From contig CAMDDP010000001.1 of NCBI GenBank assembly GCA_945892775.1, positions 124,001 through 188,000 of the forward strand: DNA of 64,000 nucleotides, in the 5' to 3' direction. Below the pieces are notes generated by a model that ran no database searches, had not been told where the DNA came from, and worked only from the letters and a program-made list of their open reading frames with translations. The DNA is from Chitinophaga pinensis (GTDB taxonomy: Bacteria; Bacteroidota; Bacteroidia; Chitinophagales; UBA10324). Below are positions 44,677 to 52,836 of this stretch, piece after piece. Both the position numbers and the translations under genes were made by a program. Each line of letters opens with the position of its first letter. The first letter of the stretch is position 1.

Positions 44677-44740
44677 TAGATTTATTTTTTGTAAAAATTT
44701 TATTTGTTGAAATAATATATCTTATTAGTATTTATTTGCC

Positions 44741-45856
44741 TTATCTGTCAATATCCGGAATCACTAAATCCAACATTGCCATGACAGAAACTAGATCGCC
44801 TATTTTTTGTCCGACGGCCATTGTTTTCATTGCAAATAAATTGCTAAAATTAGGAGAGCGATATTTTACGCGATATGGATATTGAGTACCGTCACTAATT
44901 AGATAAACACCTAATTCTCCTCTGGCGGTTTCTACTTTCTGATAATATTCTCCTTTTGGAAGCTTAATTACGTTTTTTGTTTTCGCCTGAAATTCTCCTT
45001 CAGGAATAACATCAACTAATTGTTCGAGTATGTGAATGCTTTGCTCCATTTCGCGAAGCCGAACCATGTAACGCGCAAAACAATCGCCTTCAGTTTCCAA
45101 AATTTCATCGAACTGCAAATTCTCATAACCTTCGTACGGATACCACTTGCGAATATCACAACTTACCCCGGATCCCCTCGCAACAGGACCGGTGCAACCA
45201 AGAGCAATTACATCCTTCGGAGAAATATATCCGACACCTTTTGTTCTGTTTTGAAAAATGATATTGCCTGAAAGCAAATCGTTGTATTCTCTGAAATTCT
45301 TTTTGAAATTGATAATGAACTGCTTCACCTTTTTCTGAAAATCTGGATGCAAATCATACATTACTCCACCGGGAACGATATAATTCATAGTTAGTCGAGC
45401 GCCACATGTATCTTCAAATATGTCTAGAATTTCATCGCGTTCACGAAAGCCGAAGAAGAAAGGAGTAACCGCACCTAAATCTAGACCGGTGGACCCATAC
45501 CACAAACAATGTGAAGCAAGTCGCGTGAGTTCGGCCATCATTATGCGAATCACTTTTGCACGCGGTGGCAATTCAACACCTAATCCTTGCTCAACAGCAA
45601 GTGAGCAAGCCTGATTATTGATATGCGATGAGAGATAATCCATTCGGCTCGTTACATAAATAAACTGACGGTAACTCAGCTTCTCACTCATCTTTTCTAT
45701 TGACCGATGAATGTATCCGAGTTGCGGGTCCACATCTTTTATTGTTTCTCCATCAAGCGTAATAATGAGATGCAATACACCATGGGTGCTTGGATGTTGC
45801 GGTCCGACATTTATAACAAATTCGCCGGTATCTTTTGTTTCTAAAACATCTATCAT
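44741..45856 (-). CDS. nuoD: NADH-quinone oxidoreductase subunit D
   Basis: 49-kDa-type subunit of 371 residues lining the quinone site with NuoB and NuoH. Blocks visible are INVGPQHPSTHGVLHL near the N terminus (His-rich quinone loop), LGYIHRSIEKMSEKLSYRQ, the DRMDYLS-like RMDYLSSHINN and CTGPVARGSGVSCDIRK. It ends MLDLVIPDIDR, the conserved NuoD C terminus, so the gene is complete. It is the last gene of the nuoABCD block; nuoE does not follow. Confidence 0.96.
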   Translation of the reverse strand: MIDVLETKDTGEFVINVGPQHPSTHGVLHLIITLDGETIKDVDPQLGYIHRSIEKMSEKLSYRQFIYVTSRMDYLSSHINNQACSLAVEQGLGVELPPRAKVIRIMMAELTRLASHCLWYGSTGLDLGAVTPFFFGFRERDEILDIFEDTCGARLTMNYIVPGGVMYDLHPDFQKKVKQFIINFKKNFREYNDLLSGNIIFQNRTKGVGYISPKDVIALGCTGPVARGSGVSCDIRKWYPYEGYENLQFDEILETEGDCFARYMVRLREMEQSIHILEQLVDVIPEGEFQAKTKNVIKLPKGEYYQKVETARGELGVYLISDGTQYPYRVKYRSPNFSNLFAMKTMAVGQKIGDLVSVMAMLDLVIPDIDR

Positions 45857-45859
45857 GGC

Positions 45860-46315
45860 CTACAGTTCTACAATGTTAACTTCATCCATATAATCTTTTC
45901 GCAATGGAAACCCATCCCAATCATCCGGGTTAAACAATCTTCTCAAATCGGGATGATGTAGGAATTTAACTCCGAAAAAATCATATGCTTCGCGCTCGTG
46001 CCAGTGAGCAGTCATCCATAGATTCCGTACGGTTTCTATCTCCGCATTTTCATGACTATCAATTTTTGCTTTCACAACTAATTCATGTTTGAACGAACGC
46101 GAACGCAACAGGTAAACAATGTTGAAATGTGTTTTCCAATCAACACAACTCAAACAAACCAATGAATCGAAATCGAACATTGGGTTTTCTTTCAGTTCAG
46201 TGCAAACTTTTAAAATTTGTTCAGAGGAGATGTTAAGATTCACAAAAGCATTTTCTTCAAATGTTGCTTCCGGAAATAAAGTAGTGAGTGTTGATTTGAG
46301 TTCTTCCTTGGTCAT
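45860..46315 (-). CDS. nuoC: NADH-quinone oxidoreductase subunit C
   Basis: 30-kDa-type hydrophilic subunit, 151 residues, not fused to NuoD (unlike E. coli NuoCD). The family signature HEREAYDFFGVKFLHHPDLRRL, followed by DDWDGFPLRKDY, is intact near residues 110-140. The stop lies four bases before the nuoD start. Confidence 0.95.
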   Translation of the reverse strand: MTKEELKSTLTTLFPEATFEENAFVNLNISSEQILKVCTELKENPMFDFDSLVCLSCVDWKTHFNIVYLLRSRSFKHELVVKAKIDSHENAEIETVRNLWMTAHWHEREAYDFFGVKFLHHPDLRRLFNPDDWDGFPLRKDYMDEVNIVEL

Positions 46316-46324
46316 AAAAACATT

Positions 46325-46873
46325 TTATTGTTGCAACATCGCCTGGCTTTCACATCTGATTGCTTCGCGGGTCATTCCCGATTTTATTTTTTCCTGCAAT
46401 GAAATCATGGCATGTAACAATGCTTCTGGTCGGGGCGGGCAACCAGGAATATACACATCAACCGGTATCACATGGTCAGCACCTTTCACCACTGAATAAG
46501 TATTGTAAAAAAACGGGCCGCCAGAAATGGCGCATGCTCCCATCGCAATCACATACTTAGGATCAGCCATTTGATCATATAATCTTTTTAAAACCGGGGC
46601 CATTTTATAAACAATGGTGCCGGCAATAATAATAAGATCGGCCTGCCTTGGTGTTGCACGAGCAACTTCAAACCCAAATCGGCTCCAATCATGGCGTGCT
46701 GAAGCAGTGTGCATCATTTCAATGGCGCAACAACTCGTGCCAAATACCAATGGCCATAATGAATTAGCCCGCGACCAATTCATTACATCTTCTAATTTTC
46801 CTGTGAGAATTCCTCCACCCGGATTTTCATGAATCTCGCCTGGAAATGATTCTCTTAATTTTTTTACATCCAT
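46325..46873 (-). CDS. nuoB: NADH-quinone oxidoreductase subunit B
   Basis: Cluster N2-bearing subunit of 182 residues. The four N2 ligands can be read in [11 protein letters not shown] (adjacent cysteines), MGACAISGG and [14 protein letters not shown] chose the ATG at 46873, which overlaps the nuoA end by ten bases and has GGAG upstream; a start at 46894 would add seven residues deep inside nuoA. Intact N2 ligands argue for a working quinone module. Confidence 0.95.
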   Translation of the reverse strand: MDVKKLRESFPGEIHENPGGGILTGKLEDVMNWSRANSLWPLVFGTSCCAIEMMHTASARHDWSRFGFEVARATPRQADLIIIAGTIVYKMAPVLKRLYDQMADPKYVIAMGACAISGGPFFYNTYSVVKGADHVIPVDVYIPGCPPRPEALLHAMISLQEKIKSGMTREAIRCESQAMLQQ

Positions 46874-47214
46874 TTGAGGGCTCCTTTTTTCCAAGCGTAC
46901 AATAATCCAAGAAACAAAATGAAAATGAAAACTACAATTTCTATGAATGCAGTTATTCCCATTTCTTTATTTACCACTGCCCATGGAAATAAAAACATGA
47001 GCTCCACATCAAATACTAAAAATATTAGTGCGAATAAATAATAGCCAACATTGAATTGAATCCACGATGCGCCAATGGTTGGAACACCGCATTCGTAAGC
47101 TTGTAACTTCTGTAAATTTTTTGATGATGGTGCAATCAGTTTTGAAACCAATTGGGCTAATCCACAAAAACCAATTCCGCAAGCCATCAGTACTATCAAT
47201 GAAACATTTCCCAT
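46864..47214 (-). CDS. nuoA: NADH-quinone oxidoreductase subunit A
   Basis: Three-helix membrane subunit of 116 residues. Conserved segments are [40 protein letters not shown], seen here as the YECG motif near residue 39 and FDVE near 68. The C terminus overlaps nuoB. It is the first gene of the nuoABCD block. Confidence 0.96.
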   Translation of the reverse strand: MGNVSLIVLMACGIGFCGLAQLVSKLIAPSSKNLQKLQAYECGVPTIGASWIQFNVGYYLFALIFLVFDVELMFLFPWAVVNKEMGITAFIEIVVFIFILFLGLLYAWKKGALKWM

Positions 47215-47290
47215 TGTTGTTATTTTGAGTGGTCGAATTTAATTGATACAATCATTAAAGTTGTAAAACTTTATAAAGAAAAGTTATCTG

Positions 47291-47322
47291 CAAATTTAAT
47301 AGATATTTAAATCAATTTCAAT
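47291..47322 (-). promoter_or_regulatory. Candidate promoter for nuoABCD
   Basis: On the minus strand ATTG (47319-47322), 20 bases, then TAAATTTG (47291-47298). The -7 box matches TAnnTTTG and the -33 box differs from TTTG at one base. It predicts a leader of about 70 bases before the nuoA ATG. Confidence 0.55.
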
Positions 47323-47376
47323 TCTTAAAGGAACTTTGTTCTTTACATTCGCCAATCCCATAAATAATATTTGTTC

Positions 47377-48483
47377 TTGAAAAAAAATATTGTATTAATC
47401 CTTATTTGTTGTTTCGTTCTTTCTTCATGTAAAACTTATAGATTCTTCTATCGTAATTTAGCTGAAATAACTGACTATAAGTTTTTTGCTAGGCATTCAC
47501 TGAATCATTCTACCGAACCATTTCATTTTATTTATTCCAATCAATTAAATGTTCTTGGGAATTTAAAGGTAAAAGGTTTTAATGGTGACAGTTCTTCACT
47601 TGATATTGTGCTTGAACAATCTCCTTCAGTTGCATTTTTGATTATTCGTCGGGATACAATTTTATATGAAAAATACTGGGATAAGTATAATGACAGCAGT
47701 TGGGTTGCAAGTTTTTCTATGGCTAAATCTTATATTTCTGCTTTAATAGGTATTGCTATTAAAGAAGGCTTTATTAAAAGTGTGGAAGAGCCAATTACTA
47801 ATTACCTACCGGAATTAATGGGTGCAGCTTTCAGAAAAGTAACCATTAAACACTTGTTGCAGATGACATCAGGAATAAAATTTACTGAGCGCTATTATAA
47901 CCCCTTCAGCGATGCGGCTAAATTTTATTATGGAACAAATCTTCGGAAATCAATTGAAGATATGAAGGTTGAATATGAACCTGGAATAAAATTCGAGTAC
48001 AAAAGTGGCAATCCACAGTTGTTAGGGTTGATTATTGAGCGAGCAACAAAAAGAACGGTGACTGAATACTTGCAGGAAAAAATTTGGCAACCAATAGGAG
48101 CTGAGTTTGATGCATCTTGGAGCACTGATAGAAAGACAAATGGATTAGAAAAAACATTTTGTTGCTTGAATGCATCTGCAAGAGACTTTGCAAAATTTGG
48201 AAGATTGTATTTGAAAGATGGAAACTGGAATGGTGCGCAGCTTATTCCAGCATCGTGGGTGAAGGAAAGCACCACTCCAACATTAATTGAAGGAGGTGTA
48301 AATTATTATAAATACCAATGGTGGATTAATAGATGCAGTTCTCATGATTTTAGTTGTGATGGCTTGTTGGGCCAACGCATTTTCGTTTACCCTGAAAAAC
48401 AAATCATTATCGTGAGGCTTGGAAAAAATGATCGGAATCAGAATTATTTTAAATTGTTTGGTCAATTGATTCATTTGCTTTAA
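47377..48483 (+). CDS. Serine hydrolase lipoprotein, class C beta-lactamase family
   Basis: A 368-residue lipoprotein with signal NIVLILICCFVLSSC (lipidated Cys near 18). The start is probably TTG at 47377, which gives MKKN and a normal signal; TTG at 47371 adds two residues. The beta-lactamase/esterase motif S-M-A-K lies in SFSMAKSYISALIG. The second catalytic Tyr motif appears as EYKSGNPQLLG. Family members are esterases, D-amino-peptide hydrolases or beta-lactamases, so resistance cannot be inferred. Confidence 0.85.
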   Translation: MKKNIVLILICCFVLSSCKTYRFFYRNLAEITDYKFFARHSLNHSTEPFHFIYSNQLNVLGNLKVKGFNGDSSSLDIVLEQSPSVAFLIIRRDTILYEKYWDKYNDSSWVASFSMAKSYISALIGIAIKEGFIKSVEEPITNYLPELMGAAFRKVTIKHLLQMTSGIKFTERYYNPFSDAAKFYYGTNLRKSIEDMKVEYEPGIKFEYKSGNPQLLGLIIERATKRTVTEYLQEKIWQPIGAEFDASWSTDRKTNGLEKTFCCLNASARDFAKFGRLYLKDGNWNGAQLIPASWVKESTTPTLIEGGVNYYKYQWWINRCSSHDFSCDGLLGQRIFVYPEKQIIIVRLGKNDRNQNYFKLFGQLIHLL

Positions 48484-48527
48484 TCATAAAAATAAAAAAT
48501 ATTTGTGGTCTCCAAAAAGATTAATGC

Positions 48528-49331
48528 ATGAATAAATTTTTTATTTTCATTTCATTTCTTGTTTTTCCAGGGTCATCTTTTTCCCAAACCTATACTTCAA
48601 ACATGATCGGGAAGTTGGATACTGTTTATGAAAAGGATGCTTTCAATCCCAACCTCGTTCATGAATATGTTTATGATTCAGCAAAATTTTTATATGCTGC
48701 CGGCAATTTATTAAATGGGAAAAGGGATGGAATTTGGCGCACCTATTTTGATAATCATTTTTTATTTACTGTTGAAGAATATCGAAACGGTGCAAGAGAA
48801 GGATACAGTTTAATGTTGAATAGCAGTGGTTACATGATGAGGGAAGAAAATTATGTGATGGGAATTAAGCAGGGGCTTTTTAAAACTTATGCAGTCAATG
48901 GGAAATTAAAAATGGAAGAGAATTTTATCAATGGAATTCAGGTTGGTTGGCGAAGAACATATTATCCAGAAGGTGGGTCACAGGAGAACGGATATTTTAA
49001 TAAAAATGGGCTTCGTGATAGTCTAAATCAATGGTTTTATGGAAACGGAAAATTATTAGTTCAGTATATTTATTTGAAAGGAGAAATTAACGGGCCGTCA
49101 GAATCATTTTATGAAAATGGTAATTTAAAAGCTGGTGGAATTTATAAGTCAAATTATGAAGAAGGATATTGGAAGGAATATTACGACACTGGAAAAATAA
49201 AATCAGAAGGAAATTACATTATTGGAAAGAAAACCGGTTTATGGAAATTATATGACGAAGGCGGATTGCTAATGAAAACTCAGGCTTACAAAGACGGAAC
49301 AATGATTTCGGAAAAAACAATTAACAAGTAA
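48528..49331 (+). CDS. Secreted YwqK/MORN-like repeat protein
   Basis: A 267-residue protein with a Sec signal (about 1-19, ending SFSQ). The rest is built from about eight repeats of 22-24 residues with a core like NGKRDGIWRTYFDNG, NGIQVGWRRTYYPEGG and GKKTGLWKLYDEGG. They match the repeat of YwqK-type proteins and of MORN proteins, which form extended beta sheets. Despite the family label antitoxin component, no toxin partner is seen. It is followed after 29 bases by a T9SS protein gene on the same strand. Confidence 0.85.
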   Translation: MNKFFIFISFLVFPGSSFSQTYTSNMIGKLDTVYEKDAFNPNLVHEYVYDSAKFLYAAGNLLNGKRDGIWRTYFDNHFLFTVEEYRNGAREGYSLMLNSSGYMMREENYVMGIKQGLFKTYAVNGKLKMEENFINGIQVGWRRTYYPEGGSQENGYFNKNGLRDSLNQWFYGNGKLLVQYIYLKGEINGPSESFYENGNLKAGGIYKSNYEEGYWKEYYDTGKIKSEGNYIIGKKTGLWKLYDEGGLLMKTQAYKDGTMISEKTINK

Positions 49332-49360
49332 TACCTTTCAAAAAAATTAAAACTCATTAA

Positions 49361-50422
49361 ATGAAAAAAATTATAACATCAATCGTAGTTCTAATACTAC
49401 CAATATCTCTTTTTGCACAGATAACAATTAATCAGTCAGACTTGCCGTCAGCAGGAAATATGTACGGTATTACTAATGAAAACGCTACTGCAACTGTTGA
49501 TTATACTACCTCAGGTCCAAATCATACTTGGGATTTCACCTTTTTAACAGCTGCCTCAACCGGCATTGATACCTTTTTTACATTGTCTCAATTACCTTCC
49601 GGTTTTCAAACATATTTTGTTGGAGCTGATATGGCAGATAATCAAGGGGTTAGCGTTGGTGGATATAATTTACAGGGATCCTACACTAGTTACAATAATA
49701 ATATACTTGGTTTTTATAATCGTGGTTTTGCCGGAACCATACCCATTGTTAATCAACTACTTCCATTTGTATATATTCCTGGAGATCAGATGGTTAAATT
49801 TCCATTGAACTATAACGATACCGACATGTCAAGCACTTATGCCATATCAGGTGTTTCCGGTTTAGTTGAAATCAGTCGACATCGTAACCGAACTAATATG
49901 GTTGACGGGTGGGGAACTTTACAATTGCCTTCTGGAAATTACCAGGTTTTGAGAATGAAATCCGACATTTCAGATCACGACTCCGTTTCCATTCCACCTT
50001 TTTTTAATAATGTAATTGATAATTTTACCCACGAATACAAATGGTATGCAAGTGGAAAAGGAATTCCTGTTTTGCAAATCAATACGAATGAAGTTGGAGG
50101 AAACGAAACCGTTACTCAAATTACATATCAGGATCCATCGTTGTTGCCAAATACTATCCAGAATATTCAAACAGATAATTCAGAAATAAATATCTTTCCA
50201 AATCCAACTAGTGACTATGCTTTTTTGATGCCCTCAGAAAAAATGAAGAACAAAAAAATGTTGATTACTGATGTTTCGGGAAGAGTGTTAAATGAAATTT
50301 TTGTTTCATCAATTGCCGTTACAACTATTGATTTAACCCTTTTTTCAGAGGGGATTTATTTTATTCGGTTTATTCATGATGGAAATTTATCGTCAATTCA
50401 AAAGATGATTGTAAATCGTTAA
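49361..50422 (+). CDS. Secreted protein with T9SS type A sorting domain
   Basis: A 353-residue exported protein. A Sec signal (residues 1-19, ending LFAQ) precedes a mostly beta body of unknown fold (about 20-270). The C-terminal 80 residues contain INIFPNPTSDYAFL, VSGRVLNEIF and EGIYFIRFIHD, the hallmarks of type A sorting. It is therefore probably displayed on or released from the cell surface. It shares orientation with the repeat protein upstream. No binding or catalytic residues could be assigned. Confidence 0.82.
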   Translation: MKKIITSIVVLILPISLFAQITINQSDLPSAGNMYGITNENATATVDYTTSGPNHTWDFTFLTAASTGIDTFFTLSQLPSGFQTYFVGADMADNQGVSVGGYNLQGSYTSYNNNILGFYNRGFAGTIPIVNQLLPFVYIPGDQMVKFPLNYNDTDMSSTYAISGVSGLVEISRHRNRTNMVDGWGTLQLPSGNYQVLRMKSDISDHDSVSIPPFFNNVIDNFTHEYKWYASGKGIPVLQINTNEVGGNETVTQITYQDPSLLPNTIQNIQTDNSEINIFPNPTSDYAFLMPSEKMKNKKMLITDVSGRVLNEIFVSSIAVTTIDLTLFSEGIYFIRFIHDGNLSSIQKMIVNR

Positions 50423-50484
50423 TTACTTTGTGACTAATTAATAAGTCAGTTTATATTTTTGCCTGACCAAACTAAAAACTGACC

Positions 50485-51852
50485 ATGGCAAACATTTTAA
50501 TTATAGATGACGAAAAGAGTATCAGAAAAACCCTTCGTGAGATTCTTGAATACGAAAATTATAAAGTAGAAGAAGCGGGAGATGGGAGCGAAGGATTAAA
50601 TATGCTTAAGGCAAATTCATATGAGGTAGTCCTGCTCGATATAAAAATGCCGAAGATGGATGGCATGGAGGCACTCGAAAAAATCCGCATTCTTTATCCT
50701 GACCTGCCGGTTATTATGGTAAGTGGTCATGGAACTTTAGAAACTGCTGTGGAAGCAGTAAGGAAAGGTGCCTATGATTATGTAGCGAAGCCAATGGATT
50801 TAAATCGATTGCTCATTACAGTGCGCAATGCATTGGATAAAACAAATCTGATTACTGAAGCAAAAGTTTTGAAACGAAAAGTATCTAAAACCAGAGTAAT
50901 AATTGGAAAATCACCATCGATAAAAAAGATAAATGATAAAATAGAAAAAGTAGCTCCGACTGATGCTCGTGTTTTAATCACTGGTGAAAATGGAACCGGA
51001 AAAGAATTGGTAGCAAGATGGATTCATGAAAAATCAAACCGTCATGAAGGACCAATTGTAGAGGTGAACTGTGCTGCAATTCCTTCTGAGTTAATTGAAA
51101 GTGAATTATTCGGTCACGAAAAAGGGGCTTTTACTTCAGCCATAAAACAACGCATCGGAAAATTTGAACAGGCAAGTGGTGGCACTTTATTCATGGATGA
51201 AATCGGCGATATGAGTTTAGCCGCGCAGGCAAAAGTGTTGCGAGTATTGCAGGAAAATAAAATTACAAGAGTAGGTGGCGAAAAAGAAATTTCCATTGAT
51301 GTACGCGTCATTGCAGCCACCAACAAAGACCTTCATGCTGAAATTGCAAAAGGAACTTTCCGCGAAGATCTATATCACCGCCTCGGAGTTATACTTATTC
51401 ATGTTCCCACATTAAATGAACGAAAGGATGATATACCAATTCTCGCCAATCAGTTTGTGCAGGAAATTTGTGAAGAGTATGGCATTCCTAAAAAAGTAAT
51501 TACCCCAAAAGCAATTCAGGAAATGCAGAATATGCATTGGAGTGGAAACATTCGTGAATTACACAATGTTTTAGAGCGCCTGGTTATTTTAAGTGATGTA
51601 AAAATTACAGAAGAAGAAGTACTGACTTATGCAGTGGCACATCACATTCGTGATCCATTTGAAGCCATATTTAATACTCATGATCGATTTCAAGATTTTA
51701 AAGACTATATGGAAAAACAGTTTATTGAGTTCAAACTAAAAAAGAATGTTTGGAATGTTTCAAAAACTGCTGACGAAATAGATATTCAACGAAGTCATCT
51801 CTATAATAAAATTGAAAAATATAGTTTAAAGAGAGAAGAGAGTGTGAGCTAA
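50485..51852 (+). CDS. Sigma-54-dependent response regulator (NtrC family)
   Basis: A 455-residue transcription activator. The receiver domain (about 1-118) begins ILIIDDEKSIRKTL and has phospho-acceptor D52 in LLDIKMPKMDG. The AAA+ domain (about 140-370) has Walker A GENGTGKE, the sigma-54-contacting loop GAFTSA, Walker B GGTLFMDEIGD and the arginine finger region FREDLYHRLGV. The C-terminal Fis-type HTH (about 405-450) contains NVSKTADEIDIQRSHLYNKI. No histidine kinase gene is adjacent. A strong terminator follows. Confidence 0.95.
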   Translation: MANILIIDDEKSIRKTLREILEYENYKVEEAGDGSEGLNMLKANSYEVVLLDIKMPKMDGMEALEKIRILYPDLPVIMVSGHGTLETAVEAVRKGAYDYVAKPMDLNRLLITVRNALDKTNLITEAKVLKRKVSKTRVIIGKSPSIKKINDKIEKVAPTDARVLITGENGTGKELVARWIHEKSNRHEGPIVEVNCAAIPSELIESELFGHEKGAFTSAIKQRIGKFEQASGGTLFMDEIGDMSLAAQAKVLRVLQENKITRVGGEKEISIDVRVIAATNKDLHAEIAKGTFREDLYHRLGVILIHVPTLNERKDDIPILANQFVQEICEEYGIPKKVITPKAIQEMQNMHWSGNIRELHNVLERLVILSDVKITEEEVLTYAVAHHIRDPFEAIFNTHDRFQDFKDYMEKQFIEFKLKKNVWNVSKTADEIDIQRSHLYNKIEKYSLKREESVS

Positions 51853-51876
51853 TAAAAAAGATTAAATAAATTTTTT

Positions 51877-51911
51877 AAAGCATTGCTCATTTCTGAGCAA
51901 TGCTTTTTTTT
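51877..51911 (+). terminator. Terminator of the response regulator gene
   Basis: A perfect 13-bp stem AAAGCATTGCTCA/TGAGCAATGCTTT (51877-51889 with 51894-51906), loop TTTC, then T to 51911. Confidence 0.92.
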
Positions 51912-52136
51912 ATCTTTATACAGAAAGATTTTTCCTTCAATAGCTAATTCCGTTCCTATTCGCACTTGTTTTTTTTATTATTGTAGCTTGTTTGGCAGTG
52001 GAATAAAAAGTTAGTGTCACATTATCGGCATACCCAAAATTGGTGTACGTGAATTTGCACAACTTGCAGTGTGGGATGCGTTCCGTGTGTCGGATTAGCA
52101 GAATTGTTTCCTAAGATGGAAAACTCAAAATGCATT

Positions 52137-52511
52137 TTAATTTTTACCCCTCAGTTCGCGCTCTAACTCTTGCATCATAATTAAATCACTCGATTCCTGC
52201 TGGGTAGGAATAATGGTGAGTATCGTATCTAGTTGTGAAATTTTAATTAGCTTCAATACATTGTCGTTTACTTTACAAAGTATCAACGAACCATTAACTC
52301 CCTTGCAAAGACGATTGGCTATTAATATAGAACTGAGTCCTGATGAATCTACAAACCGAATGGAACTCATATCAAAAATAATATTTTTTATTCCTTCGGC
52401 ATTCAACACAATCATTTCTGCTTTCAATGATGGAGCTAAAACAGAATTCAACTTTTCATCTTCTAATTTGAAAACAGAATACTTTTCTTGTTTGTCTATT
52501 GAGAATTTCAT
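52137..52511 (-). CDS. STAS-domain anti-sigma factor antagonist
   Basis: A 124-residue single-domain protein of the SpoIIAA/RsbV type. It shows the strand-helix segment NIIFDMSSIRFVDSSGLSSILI, with the conserved phosphorylatable Ser in DSSGL near residue 56. The acidic C-terminal tail (about 103-124) is extra to the domain. Such proteins switch an anti-sigma kinase on or off. No partner kinase or phosphatase is adjacent. Confidence 0.9.
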   Translation of the reverse strand: MKFSIDKQEKYSVFKLEDEKLNSVLAPSLKAEMIVLNAEGIKNIIFDMSSIRFVDSSGLSSILIANRLCKGVNGSLILCKVNDNVLKLIKISQLDTILTIIPTQQESSDLIMMQELERELRGKN

Positions 52512-52836
52512 GCTGCTTGATTTGTTATTGAGTCACAAACTTACATGAATAAAATGACACTTAAAATAGCGCATGTATTTTGGTGTGGACTATTTTTGAC
52601 TTTCAGCAGAGTTGTTTATTCTGCCTTTTTGTTAAAAGATTGTCATAAAATGAAGAATGTTAATAGATAGAGGAAAACTTTGGAAACAAATAACAGTCGA
52701 TTGTGTAAAAATGGTCAAAGGATTAAACTGATTTAGTTTTGATTTGTGTCACAAGAAATTAATTTCAATTTTGAAAACACTGACAAAATGCAAGTCAATA
52801 GAAAATTGGAGCGCATTTTGTCAAACACTATAAATT
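52512..52836. other. Intergenic region between STAS gene and clpC
   Basis: About 325 bases with divergent leaders. A -7 box TAAGTTTG for the STAS gene lies on the minus strand at 52536-52543. I found no CIRCE inverted repeat in front of clpC, nor a clear CtsR-type site. A short imperfect hairpin AAACT-GATTT-AGTTT is at about 52724-52738. Confidence 0.5.

Noticed and set aside
48528-49331. Toxin-antitoxin antitoxin component, as the family name suggests
   Set aside because: It has a signal peptide and tandem repeats, and no toxin gene is beside it.
52020-52100. Possible gene fragment between the response regulator terminator and the STAS gene
   Set aside because: Short frames on plus are open but match no family and lack starts; nothing supports coding.
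52512-52836. CIRCE or CtsR heat-shock operator before clpC
   Set aside because: No inverted repeat resembling TTAGCACTC-N9-GAGTGCTAA and no tandem CtsR heptads were found.
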